IMG/VR virus record: IMGVR_UViG_3300049846_001015
Coordinates: 1-52,647 of that record
Direction: 5' to 3' (one strand)
DNA from: a virus
DNA: 52,647 nt
Made by a program: the position numbers and the translations under genes. The notes beneath the pieces were generated by a model. That model saw nothing but the letters and a program-made list of their open reading frames with translations, searched no databases and was not told the origin of the DNA. Below, in pieces: positions 1 through 5,765 of this stretch (its first letter is position 1; every line of letters starts with the position of its first letter).

Positions 1-2
1 GA

Positions 3-209
3 CTAACGGAGGGATGGGGGGATTTCCCAGCTAGGGTAGAAAAACGCCCATCTCCTGTCCCCAATGCTGGCTCTTTTCCGTATGAAAGCTTCCGTCTTAT
101 CCGGTTCTGAGAAGATAAGCTGAGTGTGCAGGCCAGGGCGGTCAACGTAATCCTGGAAGAAGGCGACGGCAAGATTTGGAGGCAATTTGTAGGCTGTCGG
201 GAGTCGCAT
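3..209 (-). CDS. Small hypothetical protein, 68 aa
   Basis: A complete small ORF with ATG at 209 and a TAG stop. I do not recognise the product. It has no membrane segment and is fairly basic and aromatic (FFYPSW near the C-terminus). The ribosome binding site is weak. It is the last of a run of very small co-directional genes and opens with MRLP, similar to the MKL/MNLP openings of the array genes at 3.7-3.9 kb. This might mean distant kinship, but the core Gly/Asp motif is absent. Confidence 0.45.
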   Translation of the reverse strand: MRLPTAYKLPPNLAVAFFQDYVDRPGLHTQLIFSEPDKTEAFIRKRASIGDRRWAFFYPSWEIPPSLR

Positions 210-273
210 AAACCCATTTCACTGTGAAAAAATTGAAACGAAAAACCTCAAAAACGTGGGGAAAACGCGATTT

Positions 274-426
274 CTAACCGGCGTCGGTTATTCCTATACC
301 TATCTCGGCTTGCATCCAAATTTCATCCGGCCAAACCGGGCAAGCCAAATGAGTTCTGGATATTGTCGATGAATACGTTGGGAATCTGACTTCCGTTTCC
401 GGCGTGACGTGATTGGGAACCTTCAT
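274..426 (-). CDS. Small hypothetical protein, 50 aa
   Basis: Start ATG at 426 overlaps the TGA stop of the upstream gene in an ATGA junction, the typical sign of translational coupling here. The product opens MKVP and contains FPTYSSTIS. I do not recognise it. The approximately 65 bases between it and the next gene hold nothing I can identify. Confidence 0.4.
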   Translation of the reverse strand: MKVPNHVTPETEVRFPTYSSTISRTHLACPVWPDEIWMQAEIGIGITDAG

Positions 427-608
427 CTCAAATCGTTCCTTGGGTTATGGAACCGGGGAAACCGGGATCTCCAAGGATAGTCTTTTCCCTGAGCCCGGTC
501 ATAAAGGACCAACCCTTGGCACCCCACTTGAACAACCATAGCCTCCACTCCGAAGAACCGCGTTTTGAGACAATTGGGGATTTCGAAGCTTTGAAGTCTT
601 AATTTCAT
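423..608 (-). CDS. Small hypothetical protein, 61 aa
   Basis: ATG at 608 overlaps the TAA of the preceding small gene (TAATG). The product contains a hydrophobic stretch RFFGVEAMVVQVG followed by a charged tail. It may be a remote relative of the tandem array proteins (RFF then a beta-like strand), but it lacks the invariant Asp. Function unknown. Confidence 0.45.
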   Translation of the reverse strand: MKLRLQSFEIPNCLKTRFFGVEAMVVQVGCQGLVLYDRAQGKDYPWRSRFPRFHNPRNDLR

Positions 609-739
609 TAGTAGATTCGGCTCCTACGTTGAAATAAGAAAACCTTGGGGAAGCGGTAATTCGCTGAGAACCGAGGAGAGACCCTGGCGGTCAGAATATC
701 AAACTCGTTTATGGGGAAAGAGCGGTCTTTAAGTCTCAT
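608..739 (-). CDS. Small protein with EFD motif, possible degenerate array member, 43 aa
   Basis: ATG at 739 lies inside the end of the upstream gene and the TAA stop overlaps the next ATG. The product contains INEFDILTARVSP, resembling the EFDxVIxxP part of the core shared by the 15 array proteins at 2.5-5.1 kb, but the conserved Gly is missing. I read it as a possible diverged member lying outside the main array. The ribosome binding site is only GGA. Confidence 0.4.
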   Translation of the reverse strand: MRLKDRSFPINEFDILTARVSPRFSANYRFPKVFLFQRRSRIY

Positions 740-893
740 TTCCGTACAACCAGTCTCTCGGGTGGAATTTTAGGGAGGGGGGTTCCGCCCTAAAGAAGTA
801 ACACAACTGAACGCATCGGATACAGATAAACTCTGGTTTGGAAATCCCCGCCCGCATTTTTGCTATTTTCGGTCGGAACCCCGGCATCCTCAT
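729..893 (-). CDS. Small hypothetical protein, 54 aa
   Basis: ATG at 893 overlaps the TGA of the ribbon-helix-helix-like gene upstream (CAATGAGG) and is preceded by a strong GGAGGAGAACA ribosome binding site. The product holds two Cys in FICIRCVQLCYFF. No family is recognised. Its end overlaps the following ATG by 11 bases. Confidence 0.5.
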   Translation of the reverse strand: MRMPGFRPKIAKMRAGISKPEFICIRCVQLCYFFRAEPPSLKFHPRDWLYGNET

Positions 894-1318
894 TGTTCTC
901 CTCCAGCAAGTTTCTCCTGGAGAAGCGAGATGTAGGTAGCGACGATTTCCTGGAATTCCTGCTTAACCTCGTTGGGACCATCGCAGATGAACTCAGCGAA
1001 ATTCTCGTTTAGCTGATAGGCGAAAACCAGAGAACTTCTCCAGAGAAACCGGACGAATGGGCGTTCTGGAACCGGCTTAGTCTGAACGATTCCCGTAGCC
1101 CCCCGAGACTTGAACATCTCGACAAGGGCTTCGACATAGAGCATCGGAACTTCCACGGAAACTCCCTCTTTGTGTAGGTAGTGGATGGCGGCGGTGGTGA
1201 TGAGATCACAGATTTTCGTCGGAGAAATCATCCCCCGAATTTCCGATTCCTTCCGATACTGCTCCCATAGCCAATCCGGCATCCAAACTGACCGTTTCCT
1301 CGCCCCCATTTGGCGCAT
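890..1318 (-). CDS. Ribbon-helix-helix-like small protein, 142 aa
   Basis: The N-terminal 50 residues (KRSVWMPDWLWEQYRKES, then ISPTKICDLITTAAIHYL) have the strand-helix-helix pattern of CopG/Arc-type DNA-binding proteins: a basic beta strand, an amphipathic helix, then a second helix beginning after a small-residue turn. The rest is unassigned. I chose ATG at 1318 because GAGG lies 9 bases upstream. This makes a 113-base overlap with the preceding gene, which is long for this genome; a start at 1228 (MISPTK) would nearly remove it but lose the strand. Likely a transcriptional regulator, by inference only. Confidence 0.6.
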   Translation of the reverse strand: MRQMGARKRSVWMPDWLWEQYRKESEIRGMISPTKICDLITTAAIHYLHKEGVSVEVPMLYVEALVEMFKSRGATGIVQTKPVPERPFVRFLWRSSLVFAYQLNENFAEFICDGPNEVKQEFQEIVATYISLLQEKLAGGEQ

Positions 1319-2021
1319 CGCTTGTATCCTCAATAACAGCCAATTTGACTCCAAACATACGCTCGATTCGGGAGATCCACTCCTTCAAGGAAATCACCCT
1401 GGAAGCTTCTTTCAGATCGTTCCCGCAAACGAAATCCGCGCAGATGTACTCCAACTGCAATCCCGGAATCTCCGAGCCCGTAGCCTCCTTGGCAATCGTC
1501 ATGGCTTGATCGCAGACTTCGGTTTGCAGGGGGGTCAGGGGAACGGAGAATTTCTTTTGCCGCTCTTTGGTCTCCGGTGTTCCCCGGAGTTCCTTCACCC
1601 ACTGGGTAATCTCTTTCTGAGTCATCCCACGGGCTTTCTCCAGGTAATCGGCGGCGTTCTCCCGGTTGATTACCGGAACCAAGGCCCGCAGATGGAACCA
1701 CGGAACGTCGGCTATATCCTCCGGTTGATAACCGAGGTTGACAACGTAGGTCTCGTAAACCCCGATCAGAGCGGCGCTGGTAGACTTGCCGTATCCGAAT
1801 TCCGAATGAATGTACTCGTCGAAGGACGCAAATCCAGATCCGTCGGCCTTGGAGAGTTCTCGCCAGTATTCCTCTTTTCGAATCTCAAACCACGCTGTAG
1901 CCAGCATGATTTTAGCCTTGTCGCCCATGCCCTTAATGGCTTTGGCGAAATCGAGCACGGCGCGGGGGCGGGCCTCGGCTGAAACTTGAGTCGGGTAGGC
2001 AATCGAAATTTCGTTAATCAT
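1206..2021 (-). CDS. Conserved-looking phage protein, 271 aa, function unknown
   Basis: Start ATG at 2021 has GGAG 9 bases upstream and overlaps the TGA of the small gene before it. The product is helical and charged. Residues 50-130 include FGYGKSTSAALIGVYETY and MTQKEITQWVKELRG, which suggests one or two helix-turn-helix-like segments as in ParB-like or replication-associated phage proteins. I cannot name a family. The acidic, Gly-rich C-terminus (SDDFSDENL-like) is typical of a disordered tail and lies in the zone overlapping the next gene. Confidence 0.7.
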   Translation of the reverse strand: MINEISIAYPTQVSAEARPRAVLDFAKAIKGMGDKAKIMLATAWFEIRKEEYWRELSKADGSGFASFDEYIHSEFGYGKSTSAALIGVYETYVVNLGYQPEDIADVPWFHLRALVPVINRENAADYLEKARGMTQKEITQWVKELRGTPETKERQKKFSVPLTPLQTEVCDQAMTIAKEATGSEIPGLQLEYICADFVCGNDLKEASRVISLKEWISRIERMFGVKLAVIEDTSDAPNGGEETVSLDAGLAMGAVSEGIGNSGDDFSDENL

Positions 2022-2194
2022 CGCTTGATTCTCCAAAAAAGACGGTGTGAATAGTGTGAGGGACAGGCTACAGTTCCTAGACCGCGAAATTGAATAGCGG
2101 TTAGATATTGAACTGCGTAGGCAGGAAGACAGACAGGAAGATCGAGGAACTTGAGCGGAATAGGATCAATCGGCTCGTTTTTATCGAGAACCAC
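2018..2194 (-). CDS. Small protein with GTG start, 58 aa
   Basis: GTG at 2194 is preceded by GGAG at 7 bases, and its TGA overlaps the ATG of the next gene, so it is well supported as a coupled gene although short. The product contains CLPAYAVQYLTAIQF. This is loosely reminiscent of the AGYxxxDxxIxxF core of the nearby array, but the Asp is absent. Function unknown. Confidence 0.5.
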   Translation of the reverse strand: MVLDKNEPIDPIPLKFLDLPVCLPAYAVQYLTAIQFRGLGTVACPSHYSHRLFWRIKR

Positions 2195-2546
2195 GCAATT
2201 TCTCCAGGATCTCTATTACGAAGTCGGGGCGGTCTTGAACGGTGAAAGCGGGAAAGTATAGCCCTCTCCAGCCTAAGAGTACGAGGGCATTGTGCTTTTG
2301 CCAATCTCGGATAGCGCCTTTCCCTGAATGCCCGTAACCGTGTCCTTGAACTTCTATGAAAATCTTGTCGGGGAAACTGAAATCAAGTCGCCAGTCCTTG
2401 TAGCCGGATTTGGCTAGTCGATCTCGCAATCCCGGACCAGAACCGACCATCTCTGCAAAAACACGGTGCTGCGGAGTGAATAATATATTACGCTCGTTAA
2501 GAGCGGAAGCAAGGGATTCTTCGGCGGTTTTTTTCGTTTTTTTCAT
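2181..2546 (-). CDS. PD-(D/E)XK-like endonuclease (Vsr/DUF559-like), 121 aa
   Basis: Residues 50-100 carry DFSFPDKIFIEVQGHGYGHS followed by a helix (RDWQKHNALVLLGW) and a strand ending YFP. An Asp-(x)n-E-x-Q active site, a conserved basic/aromatic helix and a final strand are the layout of Vsr-like and DUF559-like nucleases of the PD-(D/E)XK fold, which hydrolyse DNA phosphodiester bonds. ATG at 2546 overlaps the preceding stop (ATGA). It sits immediately downstream of the tandem small-gene array. Its target is unknown: it may process branched or mismatched phage DNA, or host DNA. Confidence 0.65.
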   Translation of the reverse strand: MKKTKKTAEESLASALNERNILFTPQHRVFAEMVGSGPGLRDRLAKSGYKDWRLDFSFPDKIFIEVQGHGYGHSGKGAIRDWQKHNALVLLGWRGLYFPAFTVQDRPDFVIEILEKLRGSR

Positions 2547-2728
2547 GCTGGAGGGAACAAGCCTTGGCTATACCAAACGTTGTCGAGGATAGGATTACCG
2601 ATGGCGCGGGATATTGCTCCGTAAGGTCCAATGCCGAACCACGCAAATATTACGGCATCAAATTCCGAGAGACCCGAGAACGAATTGAGATCCTGAACTT
2701 CGAAATCCAGATGCTTTACTCTAGACAT
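2543..2728 (-). CDS. Array paralog 15 (last copy), 61 aa
   Basis: Core SFSGLSEFDAVIFAWF at residues 17-32, retaining the invariant Gly and Asp. ATG at 2728 overlaps the end of copy 14 by 8 bases, and GAGG lies 7 bases upstream. The stop overlaps the start of the nuclease-like gene. The C-terminal half is unlike other copies. Confidence 0.7.
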   Translation of the reverse strand: MSRVKHLDFEVQDLNSFSGLSEFDAVIFAWFGIGPYGAISRAIGNPILDNVWYSQGLFPPA

Positions 2729-2879
2729 ACTTAGTCCTCAGTAAAAAGGACAGCAAAGGTGGGAGTCGGGCCGCCGCAGGGTATACCAGAAACGGAACGA
2801 TGAAATCGTCGCATTCGCAATATCCGGCAAAAAATCGGATAGGAGTAGAGATGGAGAATTCGGGAAGATCAAGACGCAT
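2721..2879 (-). CDS. Array paralog 14, 52 aa
   Basis: Core FFAGYCECDDFIVPF at residues 16-30. It starts at ATG 2879, overlapping the stop of copy 13. It is closest to copy 13 (RFAGYSQYDSFIVPF) and copy 7 (FFAGYAQCDSFIIPF), which suggests these form one subfamily. Confidence 0.7.
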   Translation of the reverse strand: MRLDLPEFSISTPIRFFAGYCECDDFIVPFLVYPAAARLPPLLSFLLRTKYV

Positions 2880-3024
2880 AGTATTTTGCCAAAATGCCCA
2901 CGAAAGAAACCCACTGAGCTCCGGGTGAAATCATAAATGGGACAATAAACGAGTCGTATTGGGAATATCCGGCGAAGCGGCGTTTTTCTATCCTAGCGTA
3001 TAAGCTAGGCGATTCAATTCTCAA
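2869..3024 (-). CDS. Array paralog 13 (TTG start), 51 aa
   Basis: Core RFAGYSQYDSFIVPF around residues 17-31. I place the start at TTG 3024 because GGAGGT lies 5 bases upstream and the codon sits just before the TGA of copy 12; no ATG is available before the core. The TGA overlaps the ATG of copy 14. Confidence 0.65.
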   Translation of the reverse strand: MRIESPSLYARIEKRRFAGYSQYDSFIVPFMISPGAQWVSFVGILAKYYAS

Positions 3025-3208
3025 AGGTTACCTCCGAAAACTTGCTTCTCAAAGCGTAGGGGCATCCGTCCGAATGGAAGAACGCCGCGAAAATCACCCC
3101 GTCCATCTGATCGTACCCTTTCAAAGAAGCCCGAAGAGAACCTAGCCAATTTTTAGCTAGTCCGTGACACTTAAACCAATATCTGGTGCTTGGGTTTCCT
3201 ATTACCAT
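3014..3208 (-). CDS. Array paralog 12, 64 aa
   Basis: Core SLKGYDQMDGVIFAAF in the middle of the protein. Lys replaces the usual Ala before the Gly, but Gly and Asp are kept. ATG at 3208 overlaps the end of copy 11. The C-terminal end encodes the ribosome binding site of the next copy. Confidence 0.65.
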   Translation of the reverse strand: MVIGNPSTRYWFKCHGLAKNWLGSLRASLKGYDQMDGVIFAAFFHSDGCPYALRSKFSEVTFEN

Positions 3209-3357
3209 ACGTCAAGATTGATAGCTCTGGGTAATCCGTTGAAGTCAAAGAACGCAACCGCGAGAACCCGGTCGAATGCGTGGTGCCCCGCGAATTTCGT
3301 CACGAATTCATCCGTGCCCCATAGCGGAATTAGGGGGAGCCGAGAGTTTATCACCAT
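3202..3357 (-). CDS. Array paralog 11, 51 aa
   Basis: Core KFAGHHAFDRVLAVAF at about residues 21-36, with His in place of the usual Tyr. ATG at 3357 lies 4 bases past the stop of copy 10. Short C-terminus ending VW. Confidence 0.65.
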   Translation of the reverse strand: MVINSRLPLIPLWGTDEFVTKFAGHHAFDRVLAVAFFDFNGLPRAINLDVW

Positions 3358-3360
3358 TTT

Positions 3361-3552
3361 TCACCGTTGATACATGAGATACCGCCCCACCGGACCAATA
3401 GTTGTGAACATGCAAGAAAAGATCCCGGAAGATAAGGGGGATTGGTTAAACGGAGCTATAACAGTATCGAATTCTCTATAACCTGCGAAATTTTGACCGA
3501 TCAAAGCCCACTCCCCCCAACCGGGGCCGATGTTAGTAGTTTGAAGTATCAT
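3361..3552 (-). CDS. Array paralog 10, 63 aa
   Basis: Core NFAGYREFDTVIAPF at residues 21-35, a close match to the consensus. It overlaps copy 9 by 20 bases. The nearest AGGAG is about 15 bases from the ATG, so translation may depend on coupling to copy 9. Confidence 0.7.
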   Translation of the reverse strand: MILQTTNIGPGWGEWALIGQNFAGYREFDTVIAPFNQSPLSSGIFSCMFTTIGPVGRYLMYQR

Positions 3553-3706
3553 AGATAAATCTGGTACTCCTGGCTTTTAGATCAAGTGGTTCGTAAGGGC
3601 TTGTGAGGACTGGATCAAACTCGTAGTCGCCCGCGAAAACACCATAAAAGCTGCGGGGGAAGAAGCGGTTTCGAATAATTTCCAAAGGTGAAACTGGGAG
3701 TTTCAT
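3533..3706 (-). CDS. Array paralog 9, 57 aa
   Basis: Core VFAGDYEFDPVLTSPY at about residues 23-38. ATG at 3706 is 14 bases after the stop of copy 8. It opens MKLP. The C-terminus RSTRFIYDTSNY resembles the RFIDYDLWD end of copy 2. Confidence 0.65.
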   Translation of the reverse strand: MKLPVSPLEIIRNRFFPRSFYGVFAGDYEFDPVLTSPYEPLDLKARSTRFIYDTSNY

Positions 3707-3720
3707 GTTCAACTCGCAAG

Positions 3721-3915
3721 TTAATCTCGGTCAAACCAAAAGCAGTTATCCGGGACGCCGGGAAACGCGGACAGTAGATTATTGGGGATGTGCATAACAT
3801 GAGGTTGCCGGAGGAAGTTCACGATAATTTCGTCTAGATCCGCGAAACCCGCAAACATTGCGCAGTTAATCACGCACTTTTCGATAACTCGAAATCTTTG
3901 CCTCGGAAGATTCAT
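3721..3915 (-). CDS. Array paralog 8, 64 aa
   Basis: Core MFAGFADLDEIIVNF at residues 20-34. ATG at 3915 overlaps the stop of copy 7 (ATGA). It has a longer, aromatic C-terminus (NCFWFDRD). Function unknown, as for all copies. Confidence 0.7.
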   Translation of the reverse strand: MNLPRQRFRVIEKCVINCAMFAGFADLDEIIVNFLRQPHVMHIPNNLLSAFPGVPDNCFWFDRD

Positions 3916-4073
3916 GCTTCCCCCATAATCGCTTTTTCTATCATAAACGAAGGCATAGCCGCAACTGGACGATGAAATCGAAATGGAATGATAAACGAAT
4001 CACACTGAGCGTACCCGGCAAAAAAGTCGAGAGCGAGGAAATCATCCTCAGCCAACGGACACGGGAGGATCAT
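3912..4073 (-). CDS. Array paralog 7, 53 aa
   Basis: Core FFAGYAQCDSFIIPF at residues 17-31, nearly identical to copies 13 and 14 despite the distance. This implies non-neighbour duplication or gene conversion. ATG 4073 overlaps the TGA of copy 6. Confidence 0.7.
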   Translation of the reverse strand: MILPCPLAEDDFLALDFFAGYAQCDSFIIPFRFHRPVAAMPSFMIEKAIMGEA

Positions 4074-4204
4074 GTTATCTCCTTAAAAATGCAACTACCG
4101 GCGCAGTCCGCCCAAATAACGCGGTCGAAATCGTAATACCCTACGAGAAGAAAAAACAAGTCCAGATTCAATTCCGTCGGTAAATCTTGGGATTCGACTT
4201 TCAC
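4070..4204 (-). CDS. Array paralog 6 (GTG start), 44 aa
   Basis: The shortest copy. Core LLVGYYDFDRVIWAD, keeping Gly and Asp. GTG at 4204 has GGAG about 8 bases upstream. The C-terminus KEIT encodes the AAGGAGATAAC ribosome binding site for copy 7. Confidence 0.6.
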   Translation of the reverse strand: MKVESQDLPTELNLDLFFLLVGYYDFDRVIWADCAGSCIFKEIT

Positions 4205-4209
4205 TCAGG

Positions 4210-4380
4210 CTACTCCGCATAATAATTTGGCTTGAGGCCGAACCACCAAGCGGCCTCGGCCCTTGCTCCTACGAAGGGGATCATAACCCAATCGAACTCA
4301 GCGAATCCGGCGAAGTTCTTGAAAGCGAGTACCGCAGCGTAGGCAGAGCAGGGGGTTTCCATCAACGGGAGAGCAGCCAT
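4210..4380 (-). CDS. Array paralog 5, 56 aa
   Basis: Core NFAGFAEFDWVMIPF at residues 22-36. ATG at 4380 lies inside the end of copy 4. The C-terminus is Ala- and Trp-rich (AEAAWWFGLKPNYY). Confidence 0.7.
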   Translation of the reverse strand: MAALPLMETPCSAYAAVLAFKNFAGFAEFDWVMIPFVGARAEAAWWFGLKPNYYAE

Positions 4381-4538
4381 ATTTTTCCTTCGAATAGGAA
4401 ACTAACACAGGTATCAATGTCGGTGGGAGAGATCCCGTTAGGAATGTACGCGGCAAAAATAACGGAATCGAATTCTTGCCGCCCCTTGAACTTGCCATAA
4501 TACGGCACAATAGCAAACTTGTCTCGTCTAAGAATCAC
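4362..4538 (-). CDS. Array paralog 4 (GTG start), 58 aa
   Basis: Core KFKGRQEFDSVIFAAY, with Lys and Arg replacing the usual Ala and Tyr. GTG at 4538 is preceded by GGAGG at 6 bases and overlaps the stop of copy 3. Confidence 0.65.
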   Translation of the reverse strand: MILRRDKFAIVPYYGKFKGRQEFDSVIFAAYIPNGISPTDIDTCVSFLFEGKIWLLSR

Positions 4539-4734
4539 TCCCGGCCTCCGGAAACTCAGGGGGAGAGAAGATCAAGTCCAAATTTCGCAGAGGGTCCGCG
4601 CCTACAATCATCCTTCCCCTCCCCAGTCCACAGAAAAATGACGCAAAAATCACCGAGTCACAATCAAGATACCCAGCGAACTTGGTGTATCCCGCGTAAG
4701 GGGGGCGGGCGGCGTTATAAGCTGGTAACAGCAT
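4528..4734 (-). CDS. Array paralog 3, 68 aa
   Basis: Core KFAGYLDCDSVIFASF after a preceding YAGYT. The start is ATG 4734 because AGGAGAG is 3 bases upstream; an in-frame start at 4767 has no such site. It is the longest copy, ending in a Pro-rich acidic tail. Confidence 0.7.
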   Translation of the reverse strand: MLLPAYNAARPPYAGYTKFAGYLDCDSVIFASFFCGLGRGRMIVGADPLRNLDLIFSPPEFPEAGSDS

Positions 4735-4757
4735 GATCTCTCCTAATTTCTGCGTTG

Positions 4758-4952
4758 TCAATCCCAAAGATCATAGTCGATGAATCGACTCGGAAGCGCT
4801 ATCGGGTCGCCGTGTCGATAAGGAGAGGCTATTGCGTAGTCGAACTCAAAATTCCCCGCGAACCTAAAGAAGTCCTTAAAAATCTCCCTCATTTGTAGAA
4901 CGCTCCCCGGAACCGTGGATCTCCGTTTCGAAAATTCAGGTTCTAGAAGCAT
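4758..4952 (-). CDS. Array paralog 2, 64 aa
   Basis: Core RFAGNFEFDYAIASPY at about residues 30-45, with Asn replacing Tyr. ATG at 4952 overlaps the end of copy 1 by 10 bases. The N-terminal half is basic. Confidence 0.7.
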   Translation of the reverse strand: MLLEPEFSKRRSTVPGSVLQMREIFKDFFRFAGNFEFDYAIASPYRHGDPIALPSRFIDYDLWD

Positions 4953-5128
4953 AATCTCCCACCGAAAGTAAAGTTTCGGGAGAACCCTGTCCTCGACACT
5001 CGGATTCGAGCCTCGGGGTCGTCATACAAAAACGGAATTATCGCCTCGTCGAACTCCGTGTACCCGACGAAATTCGCGATGGCGTTAATCTTGCCGCCGC
5101 CGTATTCAATGTTGCTAACGACTCTCAT
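4943..5128 (-). CDS. Array paralog 1 (first copy), 61 aa
   Basis: Core NFVGYTEFDEAIIPF at residues 19-33. ATG at 5128 is chosen over an in-frame GTG at 5146 because CGGAG lies 5 bases upstream and the GTG would fall at the terminator T-run. First gene after the intrinsic terminator at 5147-5181. Confidence 0.7.
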   Translation of the reverse strand: MRVVSNIEYGGGKINAIANFVGYTEFDEAIIPFLYDDPEARIRVSRTGFSRNFTFGGRLCF

Positions 5129-5146
5129 AAATACTCCGAGAGACAC

Positions 5147-5181
5147 AAAAAACCCCGGCCAAGTAGGGGTCTTGGCCGGGG
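5147..5181 (-). terminator. Intrinsic terminator upstream of the small-gene array
   Basis: On the minus strand a perfect 11-bp stem (CCCCGGCCAAG / CTTGGCCGGGG) with a 7-base loop is followed at once by six T. It ends transcripts from the 5221-6830 genes. Only 18 bases separate it from the ATG of the first array gene, so the array can be reached only by read-through, antitermination, or a start site inside this hairpin. Confidence 0.9.
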
Positions 5182-5220
5182 GAGAGACTGCCGAAGTCCT
5201 AAGGACTACCGGCTTCCGGG

Positions 5221-5691
5221 CTAGTCGCGAGCACGCCGTTCGGCCTGTTCCTCGGCGTCCCAGTTTCGTTGGATCACAACCGCGCAGGTCATCTCGCCCT
5301 TGTAGACGTGATTCCCGTGCTCCGGGTGGGTCAACTCGGCTTGGCCGTTGGCGGTTTGGAACACCGGCCCGATGTAAGTCGGGTTGATATTCGCGCCGTT
5401 GGCTTGCCGGATCAACTCGACCACGCTGTCCGGGTCGCAGTCGTAGATGTTCCCGGTGCTCAGGACGTGGCGGGAACCCTGAGTGTCCCCTTCCGCCACT
5501 TGCCGGTTGGCCCGGACTTTCGCCTTCGCAGGCAAGCGGGGGATACGAACGACGATCACGTCGCCTTGATCCACAGCTTCCCCGATGCCCAACTGAGCCT
5601 CGGTGAACTCCACCGGCGCGTCGTTGTGCATCTTTTCGTGGTCTCCCGTAACTCGCGGGATGATCCGTTCTTTCGTCACTTCTTGAAGCAT
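5221..5691 (-). CDS. Hypothetical phage protein, 156 aa
   Basis: ATG at 5691 has GGAGG 5 bases upstream; the longer frame start at 5721 does not. The product is mixed alpha/beta, soluble and acidic. A central segment VDQGDVIVVRIPRLPAKAKV suggests a beta-barrel-like fold. I recognise no family. It lies between the DUF6745 gene and the terminator, so the two genes probably share a transcript and this terminator is their 3' end. Confidence 0.7.
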   Translation of the reverse strand: MLQEVTKERIIPRVTGDHEKMHNDAPVEFTEAQLGIGEAVDQGDVIVVRIPRLPAKAKVRANRQVAEGDTQGSRHVLSTGNIYDCDPDSVVELIRQANGANINPTYIGPVFQTANGQAELTHPEHGNHVYKGEMTCAVVIQRNWDAEEQAERRARD

Positions 5692-5765
5692 TCTAGCCTC
5701 CAGTACAAAAATCGAGAGCAATTAGAACGGTTTACTCTCCCACACCGTATTCGAAAAAGCCTTCC

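Larger units (their letters stand above)
2543..5128 (-). repeat. Tandem array of 15 diverged paralogous small genes
   Basis: Fifteen consecutive minus-strand genes of 44-68 codons, mostly overlapping by a few bases, encode proteins sharing one core near the middle: x-F-A-G-Y-x-E-F-D-x-V-I-x-P-F. The Gly and the Asp (G-x4-D) are present in all 15. The residue before the Asp is usually aromatic, and two hydrophobics follow. N- and C-terminal flanks are poorly conserved, so the copies are old or fast-evolving duplications. No family known to me fits. There is no Cys/His cluster, signal peptide or clear membrane helix. The array is expressed from upstream through a terminator at 5147-5181. Individual members are listed separately. 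Confidence 0.85.

Noticed and set aside
5193-5205. Palindrome AGTCCTAAGGACT
   Set aside because: Short, next to the end of a coding frame and near a much stronger terminator hairpin; likely chance.
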